Positions 48,221 to 57,896 of a stretch of 64,000 nt of DNA are shown in pieces. The stretch comes from Acidobacteriota bacterium. GTDB taxonomy: Bacteria > Acidobacteriota > Terriglobia > Terriglobales > Acidobacteriaceae. Below the pieces are notes generated by a model. That model saw only the letters and a program-made list of their open reading frames with translations. It was not told the DNA's origin and searched no databases. The translations under genes were made by a program, and so were the position numbers. Position 1 is the stretch's first letter. Each line of letters begins with the position of its first letter. The stretch is from assembly GCA_021780315.1 (NCBI GenBank), contig JAJXYY010000026.1:102634-166633 (forward strand). Reading direction: 5' to 3'.

Positions 48221-50080
48221 ATGATTCCATCACCATCCGCGCCAGCCACACCGCAGACCTGGGAACTCCCCAACGTCGATCCCGCTGCCGTTCTGGATCT
48301 CGCCCGCGGACTCGAATGCCCGGCTCCCATCGCAGCCCTGCTCCTCGCCCGCGGCATCAGCAGCCTCACCTCCGCTCAGGCCTTCCTCAACCCCACTCTC
48401 GACCAGCTCCACGACCCCGCACTCCTGCTCGGCATGGACCTCGCCGTCGCCCGCATCCAACAGGCCATCCTCGCCTCCGAGCACATCCTTATCTACGGCG
48501 ACTACGACGTTGACGGAACCACCGCCACCGTCCTCCTCAAAACCGCCATAGAACTGGCCGCCCCACCAGACTCCCCCGCCAAGGTTACCTACCACGTCCC
48601 CCACCGCATCCTCGAGGGCTACGGCATGCAGACCGGCATCCTGGGTGAGGCCGCCACCGCCGGAGTCCGTCTGGTCATCAGCGTAGACACCGGCATCCGA
48701 GCCTTCGCCGCTGCCGCCGAAGCCAAGGCCCTCGGCCTGGACCTCATCGTCACCGACCATCACCTACCCGACGACGCCGAAGGCATCCCCGAGGCCATCG
48801 CCGTCATCAACCCCGCCCAGCCCGGCTGCCCCTACCCCAACAAGCACCTCTGCGGAGCCGGAGTGGCCTTCAAGCTCGCCCACGCCATCCTCCTCGCCGC
48901 CGCGCGCTCCGCCACCAACCCTACCCCCCACCTAACCCGCCTCCACTCCAAACTACTCCCATCGTTTCTCAAACTCGTCGCTATCGCCACCGTAGCGGAC
49001 TCTGTGCCGCTCAAAGGCGAAAACCGCGCCATCGTCTCCCTCGGGCTGCGCGAACTCCGTAATCCCGTCCAACCCGGCCTCCGCGCCCTCATGCAGGTCG
49101 CCGAAATCCCCTTCAACCGCATCCCCACCGCCACAGAAGTCGGTTTCCGCATAGCCCCCCGCATCAACGCCGCTGGCCGCATGGACATCGCCGACGATGT
49201 CGTCGAACTCTTCCTCACGAAAGACCCAGTCCGTGCCCTCACCTTGGCCCAGAAGCTTGACTCCCTCAACAACGACCGTCGCGCCACCGAAGCTCAGGCC
49301 CTCACCGCCATCGAGGCTCAACTAGCCGAACTCCGCACACGCAACGACGGTTTCCCTGCCGAGTGCATCATCTTGGACGACCCCGATTGGCACCGCGGCG
49401 TGCTCGGCATCCTCGCCTCACGCGTCGTCGATCGCACGACCCGTCCCGCCCTCATCCTCACCCACCAGGACGGCCAGGCCCATGGCTCCGGCCGCTCCAT
49501 ACCCGGCTTCCATCTCCTCGACGCCCTCACCGCCGTTCACCAGTCCTCCGAAAACCCCACTCCCGTCTTCACCCGCTTCGGAGGCCACGCCCACGCCGTA
49601 GGCTTCTCCCTGCCAGTCCAAAACCTTCCTTTGCTCCGAAGCCGCATGCAGGCACTCGGCACCTCACTCCTCACCGATCCCATCCTCACTCCCCCCCTCC
49701 ACTGCGACCTCTCCGTCAACCTAGACGATCTCGACCCCAACTTTCTGGAGTGGCTCAATCGCTGCGCGCCATTTGGCCTGGGTAACCCAGAACCTCTGCT
49801 CATTGCGCGCGGTCTGACCATTACCGCCCCAATACGACTCATCAAGGAAAAGCACATCAGCCTCACACTCCAGCAACTAGGCCGCGGCACAACGATCACC
49901 GCAATCGGATGGACCCGACACACCCACTGGCCCACTCGTTGCACCGATCTCGGCCTAGAACCCGGAGTCAAAATCGACATAGCCTTCCGCCTTCGAGAGA
50001 AAAACAACCCCCGCTTTCCCGGTTTGGACCTTGAACTAGCCGACATCCAGCGGACGAGTCCTGCGCACGAAGCTCCCTAG
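48221..50080 (+). CDS. recJ: Single-stranded-DNA-specific exonuclease RecJ
   Basis: 5'-to-3' exonuclease used in recombination, mismatch and base-excision repair. 619 residues. The DHH phosphoesterase core shows YGDYDVDGTTAT and VTDHHLPDD, with SVDTGIRA between them; the DHHA1 domain has GSGRSIPGFHLLDAL and FGGHAHAVGFSL; the C-terminal OB fold follows FGLGNPEPLL. All expected metal-binding motifs are intact. It starts nine nt after the acidic protein gene. Confidence 0.96.
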   Translation: MIPSPSAPATPQTWELPNVDPAAVLDLARGLECPAPIAALLLARGISSLTSAQAFLNPTLDQLHDPALLLGMDLAVARIQQAILASEHILIYGDYDVDGTTATVLLKTAIELAAPPDSPAKVTYHVPHRILEGYGMQTGILGEAATAGVRLVISVDTGIRAFAAAAEAKALGLDLIVTDHHLPDDAEGIPEAIAVINPAQPGCPYPNKHLCGAGVAFKLAHAILLAAARSATNPTPHLTRLHSKLLPSFLKLVAIATVADSVPLKGENRAIVSLGLRELRNPVQPGLRALMQVAEIPFNRIPTATEVGFRIAPRINAAGRMDIADDVVELFLTKDPVRALTLAQKLDSLNNDRRATEAQALTAIEAQLAELRTRNDGFPAECIILDDPDWHRGVLGILASRVVDRTTRPALILTHQDGQAHGSGRSIPGFHLLDALTAVHQSSENPTPVFTRFGGHAHAVGFSLPVQNLPLLRSRMQALGTSLLTDPILTPPLHCDLSVNLDDLDPNFLEWLNRCAPFGLGNPEPLLIARGLTITAPIRLIKEKHISLTLQQLGRGTTITAIGWTRHTHWPTRCTDLGLEPGVKIDIAFRLREKNNPRFPGLDLELADIQRTSPAHEAP

Positions 50081-50213
50081 ACCCGCCCCCCTCCACAGCC
50101 AAAACAAGCCCTAACCAGGGCAACCGGTGGTCTTCAACTTCGTTCAACGCAGCAATCAAACTTCTTGCTCCGTTTTCAGGGCAGAAGCGTCTTATATACT
50201 GATTATCAAATAG

Positions 50214-51458
50214 ATGCCGACGACAGATACAAAACGCCGAATTACGCCTGTAGTGCAACTAGGTATTCTGATTGTTGTCGTCACTCTGATCGTTCTGGCG
50301 GTCAAGTCGTTTACCAAAGACACCGCTGAAATCCGAGTAGCCACCGTCAATCATCAAAATCTGGTCAGCTCAGTCTCAACCAACGGCAAAATCGAGCCTG
50401 TCGAAGAATTCCAGGCGCACACCACGACACCGGGCATTGTGGAGAAGCTTTATGTAGATGTCGGACAGAAAGTAAAAGCAGGCGACTTGCTGGTCCAGAT
50501 GGACGCAGCCGATGCGCAAGCTCGTCTGGCGACGGCAACATCGGCTCTCCGTACCGCGCAAGCCAACGCGGATTCCGTCGCCCACAGCGGCACCCAGGAA
50601 GAACGACTCGCCTTCTCACTCGAACTCAGCCGAGCTCAGATGCAGGTCCAACAGGCAGATGCGGAACTCTCTGCGCTCCAAAAACTCCAGGCAAAGGGAG
50701 CTGCGTCCGCCAGTGAAGTAGCATCTGCCGCACAGCGTCTCACCATGGCCAAAACTACTCTGCTCAATACCCAGCAACGCAGCACCCAGCGCTACAGTAA
50801 CGCCGATCAAACCCGAGCTCAGGCCCAGCTTGCAGATGCCCAGGCAACCTTGGTCGCAGCGCAGAAGAACTACGATAGTGCCGTCATTCGCTCCCCTATC
50901 TCTGGAACCGTCTACTCAGTGCCCGTGTCACAGTACGATTTTGTACCCGCTGGCGAAGATCTTCTCGACGTGGCCGACCTCAACCGGATCCGGGTCCGTG
51001 CCTACTTCGATGAACCAGAGATCGGCAAACTCTCCCCCGGCCAGGCAGTCAAAATCGTCTGGGACGCCAAGCCCAACCAGACTTGGCACGGACACATCGA
51101 GCTAGCCCCCACTACAGTCATTACCTACGGAACGCGCAACGTTGGTGAGGCGATCATCACAGTGGACGATGCTCACGGAGACCTCCTGCCCAACACCAAT
51201 GTAACCGTAACAGTGACAACCTCACAGCGCTTCAACGTCCTCAGTATCCCCCGCGAGGCCCTCCACACCGAGGGCGCAAACGATTTCGTCTTCCGCGTCA
51301 TCGATAACAGACTAGTACGCACCCCCGTTCAGGTTGGAGTCTTCAACCTAACCCGAGTTGAGATCACGGGTGGACTAACGGAGAAGGACATCGTCGCTGT
51401 CAACGCCATCGGCAATCGCGATCTAACGAACGGCCTCGCCGTAAAGATCATCGAGTAG
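50214..51458 (+). CDS. Periplasmic adaptor of a tripartite exporter (HlyD/MacA-like)
   Basis: 414 residues with one N-terminal membrane anchor (LGILIVVVTLIVLAV). It has lipoyl half-motifs (GIVEKLYVDVGQKVKAGDLLV and VIRSPISGTVYSVPVSQ) flanking a coiled-coil hairpin of about 120 residues, then beta-barrel domains. Adaptors of this shape join an inner-membrane pump to TolC. No permease or ABC ATPase lies nearby. There is no Shine-Dalgarno sequence; a TATACT hexamer is 13 nt before the ATG. The TPR gene begins two nt after the stop. Confidence 0.9.
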   Translation: MPTTDTKRRITPVVQLGILIVVVTLIVLAVKSFTKDTAEIRVATVNHQNLVSSVSTNGKIEPVEEFQAHTTTPGIVEKLYVDVGQKVKAGDLLVQMDAADAQARLATATSALRTAQANADSVAHSGTQEERLAFSLELSRAQMQVQQADAELSALQKLQAKGAASASEVASAAQRLTMAKTTLLNTQQRSTQRYSNADQTRAQAQLADAQATLVAAQKNYDSAVIRSPISGTVYSVPVSQYDFVPAGEDLLDVADLNRIRVRAYFDEPEIGKLSPGQAVKIVWDAKPNQTWHGHIELAPTTVITYGTRNVGEAIITVDDAHGDLLPNTNVTVTVTTSQRFNVLSIPREALHTEGANDFVFRVIDNRLVRTPVQVGVFNLTRVEITGGLTEKDIVAVNAIGNRDLTNGLAVKIIE

Positions 51459-51460
51459 TT

Positions 51461-52435
51461 ATGCTAACTCGGGCACATTGCACCAACCTTTGTCTCCTGA
51501 CTATCCTGCTCAGTACGCCTCTGGTCAGCAGCAAAGCAGCCACACTCTCGCAAGCCAACGAATCTCTCCAGCATGGCCGCGTGGACGAAGCAACATCGCA
51601 GCTACAGTCCATCCTCGCTACCCAGCCAGCCAACGCTCAGGCCCATCAACTTCTTTGTCGCAGCTACTACGCTCAGGACCTCGCCGATCCCTCCATCCAC
51701 GAGTGTGAACTGGCAGTTGCCAATGCTCCCAACGACAGTGCCAACCACCTATGGCTCGGACGCGCCTACGGGCTTAAGGCCTCCCACGCTGGTCCCTTCA
51801 CTGCACTCGGTTTGGCCAAAAAAGTCAGGTCAGAATTTGAGCAGGCCGTCGCCGCAGACCCAAACAATATCCACGCAGCCAGCGATCTTGGAGAGTTCTA
51901 TATCGGCGCCCCAGGCATAGTTGGCGGAGGCGTAGACAAAGCCGAAGCGCTGGCCTCACGTATCCAGCCGCGTTTCCCTGCTCAGGCACACCGTCTTCGT
52001 GCCCTCATCGCGCTCAAGAAGAAAGACACTGTCACCGCCGAGTCCGAGTTCAAAGCTGCGGCTAACACGTCCCGGGCCCCAGAAGCCTACATTGACCTCG
52101 CCAGCTTCTATCAGCGTCACGATAATCCAGATCAGGCTGTCGCTACCATCAAAGCCGCTATCGCCGCCGACCCGGCCAAAGACGACGCACTTGTCGATGC
52201 AGCCAGCATACTCACGAGTGCTCACCGCGCCCCCGAACTCGCCGTGCACCTACTCCAAGAATATCTTTCATCGCCAGCACGCTCCGATGCGGCACCCACC
52301 TTCAAAGTTCACCTGCAACTCGGCAATCTTCTCGAGCAGCGTGGAGAACACATAGCTGCCCACAACGAATACACTGCTGCACTCGCCTTGGCCTCGAATT
52401 ACACCCCGACCCGCAAAGCGCTACAGACCCACTGA
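51461..52435 (+). CDS. Exported TPR protein of the adaptor operon
   Basis: 324 residues with a hydrophobic export signal near the N-terminus (LCLLTILLSTPLVSS) and about six TPR-like helix pairs, for example SLQHGRVDEATSQLQSIL and AYIDLASFYQRHDNPDQAV. The probable location is the periplasm. It lies between an adaptor and a TolC gene, so it may help assemble or gate that export system. It begins two nt after the adaptor stop. The partner is inferred only from gene order. Confidence 0.82.
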   Translation: MLTRAHCTNLCLLTILLSTPLVSSKAATLSQANESLQHGRVDEATSQLQSILATQPANAQAHQLLCRSYYAQDLADPSIHECELAVANAPNDSANHLWLGRAYGLKASHAGPFTALGLAKKVRSEFEQAVAADPNNIHAASDLGEFYIGAPGIVGGGVDKAEALASRIQPRFPAQAHRLRALIALKKKDTVTAESEFKAAANTSRAPEAYIDLASFYQRHDNPDQAVATIKAAIAADPAKDDALVDAASILTSAHRAPELAVHLLQEYLSSPARSDAAPTFKVHLQLGNLLEQRGEHIAAHNEYTAALALASNYTPTRKALQTH

Positions 52436-52523
52436 CGGCAGGCATCTCTAAACACCTGTTTCGACACCGAATCGTACACGTTTCACCCCACGGAACACCG
52501 CAGTTCACCTCAGGCGCGATACC

Positions 52524-53906
52524 ATGAGTTCCAACCGTTTTCGAGGGAGTCAATCAGCCAGTATGTCCCTTAAGCTTCGTCATCTGCTTCTTGCCTGCAT
52601 CATCGCAGTCGCCGCGTGTCCAGCGGAGGCGCAGATATCCTTCACCACGGCCATCGATCTCGCCCTCCGCAGCAACCCCCGCGTACTCGCGGCCCAGGCA
52701 GACGTGAACCGCGCTCTCGGGGTGCTTCGTGAAAGCCGCGATGCTTATGTCCCGAATCTCATCGGCGGAGCTGGTCTGGCCTACTCGTATGGCCCTCCGC
52801 TCGGACAGCCCACTCTCTTCTCCCTCACGTCCCAGTCACTGCTCTATAACGCGGCGCAACGCGACTACATTCGTGCCGCCCGCGCGGGCGTCGACGCTGC
52901 CAACCTCGCCCTGAAAGATGTCCGTCTGCAGGTCGAGGAAGACACAGCGGTCTCCTACCTCACGCTCTATCAGGCAAAGCAGCGCAGTGCAGCCGCGGTG
53001 CAGGCCACCAACTACGCCAATCGCCTCATCTCCATCGTTCAGGACCGTCTCGACGCCGGTCAGGATACTCCCATTGAGTTGCTACATGCCCGTAGAACCG
53101 CTGCTCAGCTCAAACTGCAACAAATCCAACTCGCCGATCAGATCACCTCCGAAACCGATCACCTGAGTCGGCTCACTAGTCTTCCTGCAACTAACTTCTC
53201 CACCCTGACTGACAGCATCCCTCTCCCCCCACCCAGTCCCAACAATCTCGAAAACCAACCGGACTCACCGGCCGTCCAGGCCGCCTTCGCCGATGTTGAA
53301 GTCAAAAGGCATCAGAACGCTGGCGACAAACGGTACGCACTCCGTCCCCAGTTGAGCTTCTTTGCCCAATACAGCCGCTTCAGCAACATCAACAACTACG
53401 CCACTTACTACCCCGCGTTCAATAGCAATACCCTCAACGCAGCAGCCATTGGCGCGCTGCTCACCGTTCCTATATTTGACCGCATCCATCGCGATAAAGT
53501 GCTTGAATCCACCGCAGACCTCGTTCACTCCGAGCAAACCGCACGCACTGCACGCGACCACTTCCAGGAAGGCCGTCTCAAACTCTCCCAAGCTGCGGCC
53601 GAACTTGCAGCCCGCGCAGAACTCGCTGGAATAGACCGCGAAATTGCACAAAACCAACTCGATGTCGTTCTCATCCAGCTTCAGTCCTCAACCAGTGATG
53701 CCGCCACGCCCATCTCTCCCAAAGATGAGCAAAACGCACGCATTCTCGAGCGCCAGAAATATATCGAACTGCTCGACGCCGAACTCCAACTCCAGCAGAC
53801 CCAAATAAATTTCTTGAGGCAAAATGGTCAACTTGAAGACTGGCTCAAATCAACCGCGCAAGCTCGGCCCCAGTCATCTGTTATGGTGACTCCCACGGTT
53901 CCTTAG
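52524..53906 (+). CDS. TolC-family outer-membrane channel of the adaptor operon
   Basis: 460 residues as drawn, with a signal peptide (LLLACIIAVAACPAEAQ) and the two OEP helical repeats, the first starting FTTAIDLALRSNPRVLAAQ. The ATG at 52563 gives a more usual signal-peptide length and is an alternative. It lies 88 nt after the TPR gene. With the adaptor and TPR protein it gives the outer two parts of a tripartite exporter. Confidence 0.88.
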   Translation: MSSNRFRGSQSASMSLKLRHLLLACIIAVAACPAEAQISFTTAIDLALRSNPRVLAAQADVNRALGVLRESRDAYVPNLIGGAGLAYSYGPPLGQPTLFSLTSQSLLYNAAQRDYIRAARAGVDAANLALKDVRLQVEEDTAVSYLTLYQAKQRSAAAVQATNYANRLISIVQDRLDAGQDTPIELLHARRTAAQLKLQQIQLADQITSETDHLSRLTSLPATNFSTLTDSIPLPPPSPNNLENQPDSPAVQAAFADVEVKRHQNAGDKRYALRPQLSFFAQYSRFSNINNYATYYPAFNSNTLNAAAIGALLTVPIFDRIHRDKVLESTADLVHSEQTARTARDHFQEGRLKLSQAAAELAARAELAGIDREIAQNQLDVVLIQLQSSTSDAATPISPKDEQNARILERQKYIELLDAELQLQQTQINFLRQNGQLEDWLKSTAQARPQSSVMVTPTVP

Positions 53907-54009
53907 CTCCTCGGCCCAAAAGCCCCTGTCTTCAATTCGATCGAACCACACCCGGCACATCATTAAAGCCACCGAACCCCTTGGCAGAATGGTAAACTTA
54001 GGTATTGTT

Positions 54010-55494
54010 ATGCCACTTAAAACCCTCTTTCTAAACCCGCCCTCCTTCGAGAAATTTGACGGTGGTGCCAGCTCTCGCTGGCCCGCTACCCGCGAGATCG
54101 AGTCCTACTGGTATCCCGTATGGCTCACCTACCCTGCAGGAATGCTGGAAGGCTCCCGGCTCGTCGACGCTCCGCCCCACCACATCGACTGGAAAGGCGT
54201 CGTCGAAATCCTGAAGGATTACGAGTTTCTCGTCCTCTTCACCAGCACCATGGGCTGGGAGGGCGACCAGAAGATGGCAACGGTCATCAAACAGACTTAC
54301 CCTTCCATCAAGATCGCCTTCGTAGGTCCGCCTGTCACGACCTCGCCCGATAAGGCCCTCAACGAGTGCCCTGCCATCGACTTCATCTGCCGTCGCGAGT
54401 TTGACTTCTCCGTCGTCGACTACGCCAATGGCAAGCCGCTCCACGATATCCTCGGCATCAGCTACAAAGATGCTTCCGGAACCATCCAGCACAACCCCGA
54501 TCGCCCTCAGGTCACCCCCGAGGAACTCGACGAAATGCCTTGGGCCACCGAGATCTATCACCGCGACCTCGACGTAACCAAGTACAACGTGCCCTTCCTG
54601 CTACACCCCTACGTTGCACTTTATTCCACCCGTGGCTGCCCGGCACAGTGTACCTTCTGCCTCTGGCCCCAGACCCTCTCCGGGCACGCCTGGCGCAAAC
54701 GCTCCACCGACGATGTAGCCGCCGAAATGGCACAAGCCAAAAAGCTCTTCCCCCACGTCAAAGAGTTCTTCTTCGACGACGATACCTTCAACATCCAGAA
54801 GGCACGCACCATTGAGCTTTGCGAAAAGCTCAAGCCACTTGGCCTCACCTGGTCCTGCACCTCGCGCGTCACCACCGACTATGACACCCTCAAGGCCATG
54901 AAGGATGCCGGTTGCCGTCTCCTCATCGTGGGCTATGAGTCCGGCGATCCGCAGATACTTAAGAACATCAAGAAGGGTGCCACCGTCCAGCGCGCGCTCG
55001 ACTTCACCCGCGACTGCCACAAACTGGGCCTCATCATCCACGGAGACTTCATCCTCGGCCTCCCCGGCGAGACCAAGGAATCCATCCGCAATACCATCGA
55101 ATTTGCAAAGCAACTCGATATCGAAACCCTTCAGGTCTCCATCGCCCACGCCTTCCCCGGCACCGAGTTTTTCGACTACGCCAAGGAAAACGGCTTTATC
55201 ACCAACGAAGCCATGTCCGACGAAGGTGGACACCAGATGGCCCATATCGAGTACCCAGGCCTGCCGGTCGAGTACGTCCTCGAGATGGTTCACCGCTTCT
55301 ACGACGAGTACTACTTCCGCCCGAAGGCTGCTTTCCGCGTCGTCTGGAAGGCCATCGTCAACCGCGATGTCCCACGCCTCTACGAGGAAGCCAAGTCTTT
55401 CATGAAGCTGCGCGCCAAACGAAACAAGGCCGTCCGCGATATCAAGGAAGCCAACGCCACTAAAGCGCAGGAATCCGTAAGCATGAACGCGTAA
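54010..55494 (+). CDS. hpnJ: Hopanoid-associated B12-binding radical SAM protein
   Basis: 494 residues. An N-terminal cobalamin-binding-like domain begins LKTLFLNPPSFEKFDGGASS, as in HpnJ; the radical-SAM core has C210-x3-C214-x2-C217 in STRGCPAQCTFC. HpnJ proteins have been tied to remodelling the polar headgroup of extended hopanoids into the cyclitol ether. The start at 54010 matches the family's usual N-terminus and has AGG seven nt upstream; the ATG at 53989 adds seven residues. A strong terminator follows. The squalene genes lie 1 kb downstream on the other strand. Confidence 0.93.
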   Translation: MPLKTLFLNPPSFEKFDGGASSRWPATREIESYWYPVWLTYPAGMLEGSRLVDAPPHHIDWKGVVEILKDYEFLVLFTSTMGWEGDQKMATVIKQTYPSIKIAFVGPPVTTSPDKALNECPAIDFICRREFDFSVVDYANGKPLHDILGISYKDASGTIQHNPDRPQVTPEELDEMPWATEIYHRDLDVTKYNVPFLLHPYVALYSTRGCPAQCTFCLWPQTLSGHAWRKRSTDDVAAEMAQAKKLFPHVKEFFFDDDTFNIQKARTIELCEKLKPLGLTWSCTSRVTTDYDTLKAMKDAGCRLLIVGYESGDPQILKNIKKGATVQRALDFTRDCHKLGLIIHGDFILGLPGETKESIRNTIEFAKQLDIETLQVSIAHAFPGTEFFDYAKENGFITNEAMSDEGGHQMAHIEYPGLPVEYVLEMVHRFYDEYYFRPKAAFRVVWKAIVNRDVPRLYEEAKSFMKLRAKRNKAVRDIKEANATKAQESVSMNA

Positions 55495-55509
55495 CGCAAC
55501 CGCATCACG

Positions 55510-55549
55510 AAGCGGTCAGCATGTCCCTATGCTGGCCGCTTTTTCTTTC
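55510..55549 (+). terminator. Intrinsic terminator after hpnJ
   Basis: AAGCGGTCAGCAT / ATGCTGGCCGCTT is a 13-bp stem with one G-T pair and loop GTCCCT, followed by TTTTTCTTT. It separates hpnJ from the transporter pair. Confidence 0.93.
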
Positions 55550-55616
55550 GTGCTCCCTGCCTGCTCCTATCATTCCAGCGTCGATCGCTTCAGCCCTGCC
55601 TCCACCGGAAAGCCTC

Positions 55617-56039
55617 ATGAAACACACCCTTACTCCGCAGCGTTATCTCATCCTGCTTGCCGTCATGCTCACTGCATCCATCGGAGACACGCTCCTCTCC
55701 CACGGCATGGGACAGGTCGGCCCTATCTCCTTTGCACACCTGGGCCTACTCTTCCTCGCCCTTCGCAATCCCTGGGTTATCTCCGGCATTCTCCTGCTGT
55801 TGGGCTTCTTCGCCAGCTACCTCACCGCGCTCTCCTGGGCCGATCTCACCTTTGTGCTTCCCTCCACCGCCTTTGGATACGTCGTCGTCGCCCTGCTCTC
55901 CCGCTTCTGGCTGCACGAACACATCTCCCTCTATCGCTGGCTCGGAATCATCCTCATCGTCTGCGGCGTAGGCTTCGTAGCCAACGGCCCCTCCCTCACC
56001 GAGCATCCCGCTCCGAAGCCCGAAGGAGCCGCCAAGTGA
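55617..56039 (+). CDS. EamA/SMR-like half transporter, first of a pair
   Basis: 140 residues with four hydrophobic helices, for example YLILLAVMLTASIGDTLLS and ISGILLLLGFFASYLTAL, ending in a polar tail. Size and layout match a single EamA/small-multidrug-resistance unit, which works as a dimer. The start at 55617 follows the hpnJ terminator and begins at the first helix; a frame from 55521 would read through that terminator. Its TGA overlaps the GTG of the next gene. The substrate is unknown; lipid or hopanoid precursors are possible from context. Confidence 0.82.
   Translation: MKHTLTPQRYLILLAVMLTASIGDTLLSHGMGQVGPISFAHLGLLFLALRNPWVISGILLLLGFFASYLTALSWADLTFVLPSTAFGYVVVALLSRFWLHEHISLYRWLGIILIVCGVGFVANGPSLTEHPAPKPEGAAK
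56022..56028 (+). promoter_or_regulatory. Ribosome-binding site for the second half transporter
   Basis: GAAGGAG is seven nt before the GTG at 56036, inside the end of the first gene. Confidence 0.75.
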
Positions 56040-56428
56040 ACGCCGCCACCTCCACTTTCGAAACCTGGGCCACCATCGTCACCGTAGCCGCTACCGCCAT
56101 CGCGGGAGACATCCTCACCGCAGGTGCCATGCGCCGCATCGGCGACCTCGACCTCATACGTGCTCAGTCCGGCCTCGCTGGAGCCATCAAGGCCGTCGTC
56201 AGCAGCCCCATGTTTCTCCTGGGAGTCCTGTCCATGGCGCTAAGCTTCTTCTCGCTGCTCTTCACCCTCAGCAAAGTCGACGTCTCGCTCGCCGCACCTG
56301 CCAGCGCCTCCCTTACCTTCATCGGCAACGCCGCAGCCGCTAAGCTCTTCCTGCACGAAAACGTGGACAAACGCCGCTGGCTCGCAGCTATCTTCGTCTG
56401 CGCCGGCGTCGTCCTGCTCTCCCGATAA
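56036..56428 (+). CDS. EamA/SMR-like half transporter, second of a pair
   Basis: 130 residues with four helices, for example WATIVTVAATAIAGDILTAG, FLLGVLSMALSFFSLLF and LAAIFVCAGVVLLSR. It starts with GTG overlapping the first protein's stop (GTGA) and has a strong GAAGGAG site, so both proteins should be made in equal amounts, as in heterodimeric SMR pairs. The ASASLTFIGNAAAAKLFLHE stretch fits the EamA third helix. Substrate unknown. Confidence 0.85.
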   Translation: MNAATSTFETWATIVTVAATAIAGDILTAGAMRRIGDLDLIRAQSGLAGAIKAVVSSPMFLLGVLSMALSFFSLLFTLSKVDVSLAAPASASLTFIGNAAAAKLFLHENVDKRRWLAAIFVCAGVVLLSR

Positions 56429-56480
56429 AGTCCAGCATTAGAAACAGAAGACCTGCCCTGCACTGCAACCATGCCGCAAT

Positions 56481-57896
56481 CTAGTGGCGCACCAGCCAAC
56501 GCATCGGCGCAGTCACCGCAACCTCTGCCGCCATAAATCGCCGTGTGTCTCCCAACACGGCCCCTGCCGCCAGCCGTCCGCTTCGAACCGCACCTTCCAT
56601 CGTCGCCGGCCACTCCGTCGCCGTCCAGTCTCCTGCCAGATACAGCCCGTCCCACTCCGTAGTCTGTTGCGGTCGATACGCATCCAGCCCCGGCGTAACT
56701 GAAAACGTCGCCCGCGCCTCCTTCAGTATCCCGCTCTTCACCACTCGGGCCTTTCGTGCTTCCGGGAAAAACTCTTCAAACTCCTTCAGCGCCGCCCCCA
56801 GAATCTCCTCCCGGGTCAGATGCAATTGGCGCTTGGAGCCCGCAATCACCAACTCCACATAGCTGCCCGTCTCCTGTGCATACCGCCTGATCCGCGATTT
56901 ATGAAAGAACCACTCAATCGTCGTATCCAGCAGCCACGCATGATCCAGATCCGAGATCTCTCGGTCATACCACAGCAGAATCGAAGTAAACGGTGAGTGC
57001 TCGAATCTCGCTGCCTTTGCCGCCAACTCCTCCCGCACCTCCGCGTCCGCCAGACCCTGCACCCGGGGCAAAAGCCGCTGCGTCTGCTCAAACGGCAGTG
57101 CCAACACCACCGCATCAGCCCAAAGCTCCCCTGCCGCAGTCTGCACCTGCCAGCGTCCGTCCGCCGACTGCATCAGCCCCTCGACACCGGTACGCAACTT
57201 AACCTCGCCACCCCGGGCAACGATCAACTGCGCCACTCCCTCGTAAAACTCGCTCAACGGAACCGTAGGAATCCCCAACCGTCCACCACTCGCCGTACGT
57301 ACAAACAGCTCGTGAAAAACCTTGCCCGCATACTTGGTCGAGCAGTGCCCCGCGTCATCGTTCAACGTAGCCATCAGGATAGGCTTCCAGAAATGACGAA
57401 CAGCACGCTCCGTCTGCCCCGTCCGCTTCAACCACTGATCCACGCTCTCCACATCCTCCGACGGATACCCTCGCGCAAACTCCATCAGTCCTCGCACCAT
57501 CCCCACCTTGTCCTTCCACCCCAGCATCCCAGCCTTTGCAAAGCTCAAAGCAAAGTGCCACGGAGCCGGCAATCCACTCACTGCGATACGGCTGATCCTG
57601 CCGTTCGGCTCCAGAAACGTCTGTTCGTCATACCAGCGAATCTTGTCGGCAATCCCAGCCTGCTCGCATAGTTCTATCAAGTTCGTGCAACATCCCAACA
57701 GCACATGCTGCGAGTCCACCACCTCATCCAGCGCAGGGTGCAGATACGAGTACGCCCGTCCCCCGACATACGGCCGACGTTCCACGAGCGTCACCCGTGC
57801 TCCCACTCCAGCCAGTGCCGCTGCCGCGGACAACCCCGCCAGCCCAGCCCCAACAACCACTACGTCGCGTCCTCCCTCACCCTCCACCGCCATCAT
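56481..57896 (-). CDS. hpnE: Hydroxysqualene dehydroxylase
   Basis: FAD enzyme that reduces hydroxysqualene to squalene, the last of three steps from farnesyl diphosphate. 471 residues from the ATG at 57896. The FAD-binding VVVVGAGLAGLSAAAAL, ERRPYVGGRAYSY and the C-terminal GLYLAGDWTATEWPATMEGA match HpnE and related amine-oxidase-fold proteins. The ATG overlaps the hpnD stop (ATGA). A longer frame to 58052 overlaps hpnD and is rejected. It converges on the half-transporter pair with 52 nt between. Confidence 0.94.
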   Translation of the reverse strand: MMAVEGEGGRDVVVVGAGLAGLSAAAALAGVGARVTLVERRPYVGGRAYSYLHPALDEVVDSQHVLLGCCTNLIELCEQAGIADKIRWYDEQTFLEPNGRISRIAVSGLPAPWHFALSFAKAGMLGWKDKVGMVRGLMEFARGYPSEDVESVDQWLKRTGQTERAVRHFWKPILMATLNDDAGHCSTKYAGKVFHELFVRTASGGRLGIPTVPLSEFYEGVAQLIVARGGEVKLRTGVEGLMQSADGRWQVQTAAGELWADAVVLALPFEQTQRLLPRVQGLADAEVREELAAKAARFEHSPFTSILLWYDREISDLDHAWLLDTTIEWFFHKSRIRRYAQETGSYVELVIAGSKRQLHLTREEILGAALKEFEEFFPEARKARVVKSGILKEARATFSVTPGLDAYRPQQTTEWDGLYLAGDWTATEWPATMEGAVRSGRLAAGAVLGDTRRFMAAEVAVTAPMRWLVRH

